Assembly: GCA_021648465.1 (NCBI GenBank)
Contig: JAKISR010000027.1
Coordinates: forward strand, 1 to 22,596
Length of the DNA: 22,596 bases
Direction: 5' to 3'
From: Sulfurimonas sp.
GTDB lineage: Bacteria; Campylobacterota; Campylobacteria; Campylobacterales; Sulfurimonadaceae
A program made the translations under genes and the position numbers. Of this stretch, positions 16,838 through 22,596 are shown in pieces (the stretch's first letter is position 1; every line of letters starts with the position of its first letter). Under the pieces are notes generated by a model. That model was not told the DNA's origin, made no database searches, and saw only the letters and a program-made list of their open reading frames with translations.

Positions 16838-16988
16838 GTCAATAGTCATTTTATTTTAACTTAGAATTGTTTAATTCTTTGTATGAATTTAGGTTACCAC
16901 TCCAGTACTGATGGACCATTAGATGTAAAACACATAAACTTACCTTTTAATTAGTTCTTGCAATGGCATTAGCTTATTAAAAAAACTT

Positions 16989-19139
16989 TTACAATATCTC
17001 CCGAATTCCTTTAGTATTCGGAGCAGATAGTACGCCCTCTCCTTCTAGTTGCTCTATAAGCCTAGCCGAGCGGTTATAGCCAATTTGTAGTTTTCTTTGT
17101 AAGTAAGAGATAGAGGTTTTTCTATCATTTAAGATTACATTTTTTGCATCAAGATACAGTAAATCCAACTCTTCATAGCTATCGTTGGTAGAAGATGTAA
17201 TTTCATTCTCTTCTACTAAGAAACTTTTATCATAGTTTGGTTCTCTTTGAGATTTAATAAACTCTACAATATTTTCTATCTCATCTTCTGTACTCCAAGG
17301 CGCATGAAGTCTAACAAGTCCTGTAGAGCCTGGCGGAGTAAAAAGCATATCCCCTTTGCCTAAAAGTGATTCAGCACCCATTTGGTCTAGAATAATTTTA
17401 GAATCGATTTTTTGCCCTACTCTGTATGATATGCGAGATGGTAAATTTGCTTTTATAAGCCCCGTTACAACATCAACAGATGGTCTTTGTGTAGCCACTA
17501 TAAGATGTATTCCAGAAGCTCTTGCCATTTGTGCAAGTCTTGCAATAGAATGCTCAACATCCTTTCCACTTGTCATCATTAAATCAGCTAATTCATCTAT
17601 AATTATCACAACATAAGGGAAATATTCCCCACCATTTCTTTTTACTTTTTCATTATAGTTTTCTATATTTTTAGTTTTTGTTTTACTCATAAGCTCATAA
17701 CGACGCTCCATCTCTAAGACCATGTTGTTAAGTGCTACTATAGCTTGTTTTGGTTTTGTAATAACTGGAGTTAAAAGATGAGGAATATCATTATAAATTG
17801 AGAATTCAAGCATTTTAGGGTCTATCATAAGAAGTCTAAGCTGATCTGGTGAATTTTTGTATAAAAGTGAGAGTATCATAGAGTTTATCCCCACACTTTT
17901 ACCACTACCTGTAGTTCCAGCTATTAGTAAGTGAGGAAGCTTTTTAAGATCAGTTATAAAAGGTTTTCCAACTATGTCTTTACCGAGAGCAATAGTAAGT
18001 GGGGATGATGATTCTCTAAAAAGTTTAGAATCAAGTAACTCTCTTAAGTAAATAGTATCTACTGTTTCATTTGGTATCTCTATCCCAACAACATCTTTTC
18101 CAGGGATTGGAGCTTGAATACGAATAGTTTCAGCTGAAAGAGCCATTGCTAAATCATCTTGAAGGTTTAGTATCTTACTAACTTTAACATTTGCAGCAGG
18201 TTTAAATTCAAATGTAGATACAACAGGACCAGCGTAAGTTCTAACAACATCACCATCTATCTTAAAGTGAGCTAGTTTTTCTATAAGGTACTGTATCTTT
18301 TCATCCACTTCAGATTCATCAATATTATGAGCTTTAGCACTCACTTTTTGTAAAAAATCAACACTTGGAAGTTTAAAGTTTTTTGGTTTTTCAACTTTTC
18401 CTTTTTCTATTGCTTCTAAAAGTTTTTTATTTTCTTCAAGCTCGTCTACGATTAAAGCATTTTTTTGCTCTTTAATGTCTTTTGCTAAATCTAAAAGATT
18501 TTGTTGTTGTTTTTCTAAAGTTTTATTCTCTTTTCCTACTTGTGATATTAAAGTTGTTTCTTCTCTTCTAAGGTAACTTGGCTTATCTATCTCATGTTCA
18601 ATTTTTTCTTTTACTATTGTGGATAAAGGTTTGGAACTGTTTTTTTGTCTTTGAATCTCTTTATTAGTTTTTTTTAAAGAAAAAAGTTTTTTTAGATTTT
18701 GTAAAAATATATCTATAATCTCATGAATACTTTTATCAACTATTATAACTACAGACACTAAAGTTATTATAAACCAAAATACCCAAAGTCCAAATAACCC
18801 AATATATGGAGATAAAAAATCTACAAAATTACCGGCTACTGTCCCTCTTAACTCATTTAATACTAAAATTGCTTGAGCTAATAAAAAAGAGAATAAAATT
18901 AAAAATGAGCTAATAAATAGCTCAAATTTTCTTATTTTTAAAACACTATTTTTATAAAAATAATATAAAGGAATTAAAGAAATAAATATATATATATACG
19001 ATAAATATCCAAAAAGTTTATGATTGTATAGAGCAAAAGTGGTCCCATATTTTCCCATTAGAGCTGTATCACCTAGAATTGTGGCAAATCCTAAATAAAT
19101 TAGTAAACCAAAAGTTATTATAAATATAGTATCTCTCAA
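16989..19139 (-). CDS. ftsK: DNA translocase FtsK
   Basis: A septal DNA pump that clears and aligns chromosome ends during division. The 716-aa protein has four N-terminal membrane segments (about 5-22, 43-62, 72-95, 110-134), a charged coiled linker (about 150-260), the alpha and beta motor domains with Walker A GTTGSGKS (408-415) and Walker B VIIIDELADLMM (511-522), and ATQRPSVDVVTG (549-560). It ends in a winged-helix gamma domain (about 655-716, LQRKLQIGYNRSARLIEQLE) that reads polar DNA motifs. The linker is short, as in Campylobacter. It starts at a TTG with AAGGAAG 7 nt upstream. It lies 65 bp downstream of flgL on the same strand; that gap holds a possible own -10 box. Confidence 0.97.
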   Translation of the reverse strand: MRDTIFIITFGLLIYLGFATILGDTALMGKYGTTFALYNHKLFGYLSYIYIFISLIPLYYFYKNSVLKIRKFELFISSFLILFSFLLAQAILVLNELRGTVAGNFVDFLSPYIGLFGLWVFWFIITLVSVVIIVDKSIHEIIDIFLQNLKKLFSLKKTNKEIQRQKNSSKPLSTIVKEKIEHEIDKPSYLRREETTLISQVGKENKTLEKQQQNLLDLAKDIKEQKNALIVDELEENKKLLEAIEKGKVEKPKNFKLPSVDFLQKVSAKAHNIDESEVDEKIQYLIEKLAHFKIDGDVVRTYAGPVVSTFEFKPAANVKVSKILNLQDDLAMALSAETIRIQAPIPGKDVVGIEIPNETVDTIYLRELLDSKLFRESSSPLTIALGKDIVGKPFITDLKKLPHLLIAGTTGSGKSVGINSMILSLLYKNSPDQLRLLMIDPKMLEFSIYNDIPHLLTPVITKPKQAIVALNNMVLEMERRYELMSKTKTKNIENYNEKVKRNGGEYFPYVVIIIDELADLMMTSGKDVEHSIARLAQMARASGIHLIVATQRPSVDVVTGLIKANLPSRISYRVGQKIDSKIILDQMGAESLLGKGDMLFTPPGSTGLVRLHAPWSTEDEIENIVEFIKSQREPNYDKSFLVEENEITSSTNDSYEELDLLYLDAKNVILNDRKTSISYLQRKLQIGYNRSARLIEQLEGEGVLSAPNTKGIREIL

Positions 19140-19174
19140 ACTATAACTTCCTTGTATGTATTAATTAAAAAAGA

Positions 19175-19180
19175 AGTATA
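19175..19180 (-). promoter_or_regulatory. Candidate -10 box of ftsK
   Basis: Reads TATACT on the minus strand, 35 nt upstream of the ftsK TTG, inside the short gap after flgL. It would let the division gene be expressed independently of the sigma-54-driven flagellar gene. A weak 6-bp inverted repeat (AAAACT/AGTTTT, about 19184-19206) overlaps the flgL end and could attenuate read-through. Confidence 0.3.
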
Positions 19181-19204
19181 GCTAAAACTATTCATAAACA
19201 GTTT

Positions 19205-21283
19205 TTATAAATAATTTACTAAACTCAATTGAGAAACTCTACCAACTGTTGATAGCATAGCTTCATAATTTATATTTAATTGAGTTAATCTTAAAGACGC
19301 TTCAGCTAAATCTGTATCAATAACGGAGGATCTTAAACTCATAGTATTTATTTTTAAGAGTTCTGTTCTTTCTATGGATGTATTTAAAGCATTTGATTGT
19401 GAACCAACTTGTGCATGTGCTCTTGATATATGATCTTGTAAATCATCTAACATTGCAATGGCATTTTCAATACCAACATTTCTAACATCACCACTAGAGC
19501 TGTCAGGGTATAGTTTATAATTTTCAACTGCAGTAATAATATCATCTAGATTTTCAAAAAAATTAGTTTTTGGGTCTCTTACTGTCAAACTATTGTTTGT
19601 ATTAAAGGTCATTACTGATGCTGGATTAGAAAAATCGCCACTATTTGAATCATATAAAGCAATTTGTGCTAATGTATTTCCTGTACCATTTTCTTCAAAA
19701 ATTATTTTACCTTCGTAATCTAAGGATGTTTTACCAGAAAGTACAGCAGTATTGATAGCCATATCATATTGGGTTGGTGTACCTGGAGCGGAAGCTGGGA
19801 GATTGTCTGTAACAACCATGTTTACAACATCCATTAATTGTCTATATGTCATATCATCTGCATCTATAGCAGCTCTTGGTGTATTAGCATCATATATACT
19901 ATATGTAGAAGCACCAACTGTAAATGTAGAACCAGCAGTTAGAAAATTTATTTGTGCTGAGTATGCTACACCATTAATATCAACACCCTCTAAATTAAAA
20001 ATTTTACCATTTAATGAACCAGCTGTAGCTACTTCTGATATCTTTGTTGAATTTGTGGCAAAAGCATTTGTTTCATTAACAATTTGTGAAATTGATGATG
20101 AAACCTTAATCCCATCTACATCAAACTGTGTTCTATCATATACTGTACCCTCTATAATGTTGGTACCTGCTACACCACTCGCAGAATTTAAAGATGATTT
20201 TATAAATTCTTTTACATGTAAATTTGGATTGGTTGCTGTAGATGTAGCAAGCATGATTTTACTAAAATCATTTTCACCGACGCCTAAAGCATCTATGCTA
20301 TTAACATCTGCAGCAGCTCCACCTGAAAGATCAGTTGCCGCAACCATATGAAAATCAATCTTACTTGAACCTTTCATTTTATCTTCTATGACTATTTGAC
20401 CATTTGGATTTAAACTAACATTTACAACATTTAAACCTGGAGAATTGCCATAAAGAGTACCTATTTGAGATAAAAGTGAATCTACTGTATTATCATCTCT
20501 CATACTGATTTTTTGCTCAAAAGAATCGCCGTTACTTCTTGTCCCTCTTATATAGAAAAAATGTTTTAGTGTAACTGTATCAACAACATTATCAGAATCA
20601 CCCATTAAATCTCTTATAGTACTACTTGCAGTTATAGAGCCAGTATCTGTATCGCTCGCACTTTGTAATGTTGCATATTGTCCAATAAGATTTGTTTGAG
20701 ATACATTTGTTGTAATTTCTCTTCTAACATGACTTTTTTCACCTAAAAAAAGATCTTCCCCACTTATATTATACTGCTGCTTAGTTCTTGAACCTGTAAA
20801 AGCATTTAATGAGGTGTCATTTCCTGCATACTCTCCATCTGCTGTAATAGGTTTTACATCAACTGCAGAACCAGAAAATAGGTATTGTCCATTAATAGAT
20901 GTGTTTGCTAGATTTATAAAATGATCTTCTAAACTTCTTAACTCGCTTGATATTGAGTCAAGTGAAACATTACTGTTTGTTCCATTTGCTGCTTGAATAA
21001 GAAGAGTTCTTGTACGATTTATGGTTGTTTCAAACTCGTTTAGTACTACATCTGCCTGATTTGACATTTTATAAGCACTTTCACTACTCTTTTTTATCTG
21101 CTCTAGTACAACAATTTCATTATCAAGCTTCATAGTATCAGAGAAAGTTATCACATCATCTTTCGCATATTGAATTTTTAAGCCAGATGCTATTTGTTTG
21201 TTAACATCAAATAGATTTTTAGTTAGTAAAGCATTGTTATCACCAAAAATATTTTTATAATACATGTTAGATGTAATTCTCAT
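19205..21283 (-). CDS. flgL: Flagellar hook-associated protein 3 (hook-filament junction) FlgL
   Basis: A secreted junction protein between hook and flagellin filament. The 692-aa protein begins MRITSNMYYKNIFGDNNALL, with the conserved coiled N-terminus (NKQIASGLKIQYAKDD; LIQAANGTNSNVSLDSISSE; NGQYLFSGS). It closes with the matching C-terminal helix (SLRSSVIDTDLAEASLRLTQ, then VGRVSQLSLVNYL). Such paired ends are shared by FlgL and flagellins, but the INGQYLFSG motif and the MRIT start point to FlgL. It is about twice the enterobacterial length (about 317 aa) because of a large variable middle (about 150-600), as in Campylobacter. An AGGAGG site lies 7 nt before the ATG. Upstream is a sigma-54 promoter (21331-21346). 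From memory, flgL next to ftsK is also the order in C. jejuni. Confidence 0.93.
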   Translation of the reverse strand: MRITSNMYYKNIFGDNNALLTKNLFDVNKQIASGLKIQYAKDDVITFSDTMKLDNEIVVLEQIKKSSESAYKMSNQADVVLNEFETTINRTRTLLIQAANGTNSNVSLDSISSELRSLEDHFINLANTSINGQYLFSGSAVDVKPITADGEYAGNDTSLNAFTGSRTKQQYNISGEDLFLGEKSHVRREITTNVSQTNLIGQYATLQSASDTDTGSITASSTIRDLMGDSDNVVDTVTLKHFFYIRGTRSNGDSFEQKISMRDDNTVDSLLSQIGTLYGNSPGLNVVNVSLNPNGQIVIEDKMKGSSKIDFHMVAATDLSGGAAADVNSIDALGVGENDFSKIMLATSTATNPNLHVKEFIKSSLNSASGVAGTNIIEGTVYDRTQFDVDGIKVSSSISQIVNETNAFATNSTKISEVATAGSLNGKIFNLEGVDINGVAYSAQINFLTAGSTFTVGASTYSIYDANTPRAAIDADDMTYRQLMDVVNMVVTDNLPASAPGTPTQYDMAINTAVLSGKTSLDYEGKIIFEENGTGNTLAQIALYDSNSGDFSNPASVMTFNTNNSLTVRDPKTNFFENLDDIITAVENYKLYPDSSSGDVRNVGIENAIAMLDDLQDHISRAHAQVGSQSNALNTSIERTELLKINTMSLRSSVIDTDLAEASLRLTQLNINYEAMLSTVGRVSQLSLVNYL

Positions 21284-21330
21284 GATGCACCTCCTGATAT
21301 TCTTAAAAATTATACTACTTTACATTTTGT

Positions 21331-21346
21331 AGCAATATAAGTTCCA
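21331..21346 (-). promoter_or_regulatory. Sigma-54 (RpoN) promoter of flgL
   Basis: The minus strand reads TGGAACTTATATTGCT, an intact GG-N10-GC core very close to the TGGCAC-N5-TTGCW consensus. Start of transcription would fall near 21320, giving a leader of about 35 nt before flgL. In Campylobacterota RpoN with FlgR drives the hook and middle flagellar genes, which fits this target. Confidence 0.75.
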
Positions 21347-21427
21347 TAGTTCTAATATCGGCTAAAAACTATTTATTTTTTATTTTCACTATATTTTAAT
21401 TAATAAAGTATTATTATTTCACTTATT

Positions 21428-21470
21428 ACCAGAGTGATGGAAAGGTGGGCATAGGGGATTATTAGTAATC
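21428..21470 (+). pseudogene. Decayed tRNA-Leu-like 5' half (copy A)
   Basis: ACCAGAGTGATGG and the following bases align without gaps to positions 1-33 of the tRNA-Leu at 21787, with 23 of 33 identical, including the D-arm GTGATGGAA and GGT. In the anticodon-arm position there is a 5-bp perfect stem, GATTA/TAATC (21457-21470), with a 4-nt loop instead of a Leu anticodon loop. No T arm or 3' acceptor strand follows. It is a relic or a tRNA-like element, not a working tRNA. Confidence 0.45.
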
Positions 21471-21512
21471 AAATTATAAATGATATTTTAGTTTTTTTAA
21501 GTAAACAATAAT

Positions 21513-21518
21513 TATAAT
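21513..21518 (+). promoter_or_regulatory. -10 box of the relic tRNA-like copy B
   Basis: TATAAT ends exactly 19 nt before copy B, the same spacing as TACAAT before the intact tRNA-Leu. The preceding bases (TTTTAAGTAAA) are shared by both upstream regions, so promoter and gene appear to have been duplicated together. Confidence 0.4.
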
Positions 21519-21537
21519 CACACTTCTACTTTTAAAT

Positions 21538-21577
21538 GATGGAGTGATGAAATGGTATACATAGTGGATTCAAAATC
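21538..21577 (+). pseudogene. Decayed tRNA-Leu-like 5' half (copy B)
   Basis: Aligns without gaps to positions 1-40 of the tRNA-Leu at 21787 with 30 of 40 identical. It keeps GTGATG, AAATGGTA and the anticodon loop TTCAAAATC, still showing CAA in the anticodon position. The acceptor strand (GATGGAG) has no complement downstream and the variable and T arms are absent, so it cannot be a functional tRNA. It shares CATAG and GGATT with copy A where the intact tRNA differs. Confidence 0.5.
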
Positions 21578-21727
21578 TTATAAGTATGCTTTTCAGCGAC
21601 CCTATTAAAAGCCTATGTATTACGGCTTCTAAAGAGATTTTAAATTCTTTAAGGTTAGATAAGAGTGTAATTTTTAGTAAACATAACGGATTTATTGTCA
21701 TTATTTACTATTAATTACTATAAAGTT

Positions 21728-21747
21728 GATTGTTTTTACAATCTTTT
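21728..21747 (+). terminator. Small hairpin with T-run upstream of tRNA-Leu
   Basis: GATTGT-TTTT-ACAATC (6-bp perfect arms) is followed directly by TTTT. It is a weak intrinsic terminator candidate that could stop read-through from copy B before the tRNA-Leu promoter. The stem has only two G-C pairs. Confidence 0.3.
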
Positions 21748-21761
21748 AAGTAAATAGTAAA

Positions 21762-21767
21762 TACAAT
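21762..21767 (+). promoter_or_regulatory. -10 box of tRNA-Leu
   Basis: TACAAT lies 19 nt before the first base of the mature tRNA, the expected distance for a tRNA promoter with a short leader. The TTTTAAGTAAA upstream matches the region before copy B. Confidence 0.5.
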
Positions 21768-21786
21768 CGCTAACTTTAATTTTTAT

Positions 21787-21870
21787 GCCAGTGTGATGGA
21801 ATGGTAGACTTGGTCGACTCAAAATCGACTGCCTCACGGCGTGCCGGTTCGAGTCCGGCCACTGGTACCA
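21787..21870 (+). tRNA. tRNA-Leu (anticodon CAA)
   Basis: An 84-nt class II tRNA with encoded CCA. The acceptor GCCAGTG pairs with CACTGGT (21860-21866), the discriminator is A, and CCA is at 21868-21870. The anticodon stem GTCGA/TCGAC holds the loop CTCAAAA, anticodon CAA, which reads UUG. A long variable arm with GCC/GGC pairing follows, then the T arm GCCGG-TTCGAGT-CCGGC. It is the only intact RNA gene in the window. Confidence 0.95.
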
Positions 21871-21895
21871 CTTTTAATTAAAGTCTTGCGATTTT

Positions 21896-21998
21896 CTAGT
21901 ATGTTATTTCGCTCATATTTACGGAAACATCATTAAATACTTCAGCTCGTTTAGCTATTTTTTCTCTTAAATCATGATTTAAAGTAAAATTTTATAGG
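21896..21998 (-). pseudogene. Possible C-terminal relic of a gene next to tRNA-Leu
   Basis: The minus strand is open for about 33 codons and ends in TAG 26 bp from the tRNA-Leu 3' end, reading LNHDLREKIAKRAEVFNDV with a short tail. The peptide looks protein-like rather than random, but I recognise no family and see no start or ribosome site. It could be the last part of a gene carried by an element once inserted at the tRNA. It could equally be chance. Confidence 0.2.
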
Positions 21999-22101
21999 CT
22001 GAAAAGTGCTTGAAAGTACGGTGTAGTAGTAATGATTAAAAAGGTTTTATTTACAATGAGTTGTACTCCAAGGGCAGGCTTTACGCTAAAAAAGTGCAAA
22101 A

Positions 22102-22487
22102 ATATGTCCATATTGTAGTTAAAAAGAGACAAAGAAAAATGGTAAATTAGGTGGAATACAAAGATATAAATGTTTAGGTTGTAACAGTTACTTTTCATCA
22201 ACAAGAAGACCCACTAAACTACAAGAAATTATCTTCACACCCTCAAGGGGTACCTCGAAAAGTATATTTACAAACGACAAACCTTAAGTGATTTAGCAGA
22301 GGAATACAAGAAGAGTAGTCGTTGGATCCAAAAACAAATATTTGAATATGAGCCAGAGATAAAAACTCATAAACCTAGAGAAATAATTTTAGTATGTGAT
22401 GCTACTTTTTATGGCAAAAGAAAAGATAAGCTTGGAACTCTAGTTTTTGTTTATGCCCTTGTGGTACAGACGGCTGATTCATACTAA
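22102..22487 (+). pseudogene. Broken zinc-ribbon DDE-type transposase
   Basis: A transposase relic in two frames. The first part (from 22102) reads ICPYCS, a TAA stop, then KETKKNGKLGGIQRYKCLGC and NSYFSSTRRPTKLQE: an N-terminal zinc ribbon with paired CxxC motifs. After 22263 the protein resumes in another frame with RQTLSDLAEEYKKSSRWIQK (helix-turn-helix), then IILVCDATFYGKRKDKLGTL, which carries the likely first Asp of a DDE/MULE-type catalytic domain. It then diverges and stops at 22487. No start codon remains in frame. At least one nonsense change, one frameshift and loss of the C-terminal half show it is dead. The odd bases around 22234-22256 may be a small insertion at the frame break. 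I do not name the IS family. Confidence 0.75.
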
Positions 22488-22596
22488 TAGGTAACATAAT
22501 CTCTTAATATCCCCACCAATCATACGGATAGCTTGAGGAAAATTGATATATTTTTCTCTTCTGAGAATATTTATAGAGATATTTCTAGTAATTGAA
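22479..22596 (-). CDS. C-terminal end of a second transposase-like ORF (partial, enters from the right edge)
   Basis: The minus strand is open from the right edge to a TGA at 22481-22479. It gives 39 residues including SITRNISINILRREKYINFP and AIRMIGGDIKRLCYLLV, a style of ending seen in IS transposases (RN(I/L)S.N.L.R.EK). It begins exactly where the plus-strand transposase loses its protein similarity, so this element probably inserted into or replaced the end of the first one. The family is not clear from this fragment, and most of the gene lies outside the window. Confidence 0.4.
   Translation of the reverse strand, partial: SITRNISINILRREKYINFPQAIRMIGGDIKRLCYLLV

Noticed and set aside
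16843..16988. Gap between the toxin-antitoxin operon and ftsK examined for a small gene or RNA
   Set aside because: No start with a ribosome site, no tRNA-like fold and no strong terminator hairpin were seen.
19752..20351. 199-codon open frame on the plus strand inside flgL
   Set aside because: It is antisense to a certain gene, has no ribosome site or recognisable family, and mirrors the low-stop codon use of the flgL middle region.
21538..21640. Copy B as a functional tRNA-Leu
   Set aside because: The 5' acceptor strand GATGGAG has no complement within 100 nt and no T arm is present.
21992..22204. 70-codon minus-strand frame over the broken transposase
   Set aside because: It is antisense to the zinc-ribbon relic, low in complexity, and has no ribosome site.
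1..22596. CRISPR array or phage region
   Set aside because: No regularly spaced repeats with unique spacers and no phage structural or integrase gene could be recognised.

Overview
The window looks like chromosomal DNA from a free-living member of the Campylobacterota (Epsilonproteobacteria), most like the Sulfurimonas/Arcobacter type. The evidence is strongly AT-rich coding with K/N/I-rich proteins, a monomeric NADP-type isocitrate dehydrogenase, AcnB, a flgL-ftsK gene pair, a NIT-type sensor fused to HD-GYP, and frequent TTG starts behind AAGGA ribosome sites. The genus is inference only.

Layout: 1-583 (-) is the N-terminal part of icd. 687-1631 (-) is mltG, head to head and overlapping with a large AsmA/YhdP-like envelope protein at 1561-4716 (+). 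4721-5923 (-) is a LolC/E-family lipoprotein-release permease, translationally coupled to secA at 5920-8493 (-). lolA at 8671-9186 (+) diverges from secA across a control region that carries a palindromic double -10 box and a perfect 13-bp hairpin. 9173-11518 (-) is a NIT-PAS-HD-GYP cyclic-di-GMP phosphodiesterase. 11743-11832 is a 45-bp tandem duplication that includes the 3' end of acnB (11819-14359, -). acnB diverges from fumC (14549-15940, +). 15942-16797 (-) is a compact three-gene operon: a ribbon-helix-helix antitoxin, a RelE/ParE-type toxin that seems to lack a C-terminal strand, and a DUF3820/ExoX-C-like protein. 16989-19139 (-) is ftsK and 19205-21283 (-) is flgL, the latter behind a convincing sigma-54 promoter. 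The right end (21284-22596) has no intact protein gene. It holds a tRNA-Leu(CAA), two decayed tRNA-Leu-like 5' halves upstream of it, a broken zinc-ribbon DDE transposase, and the end of a second transposase entering from the right.

The genes fall into themes. icd, acnB and fumC belong to the (oxidative or reductive) TCA cycle. secA, lolA and the Lol permease form a lipoprotein and secretion route: Sec export, then release from the inner membrane, then periplasmic carriage. mltG and the AsmA-like protein act in envelope and peptidoglycan biogenesis. flgL and ftsK concern motility and chromosome segregation. The least explained parts are the tRNA-Leu paralog relics, the secA/lolA control region, the overlapping 5' ends at 1561-1631, and the toxin operon. 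No CRISPR array, rRNA or intact mobile element was seen. I found no clear case of a wholly new system.
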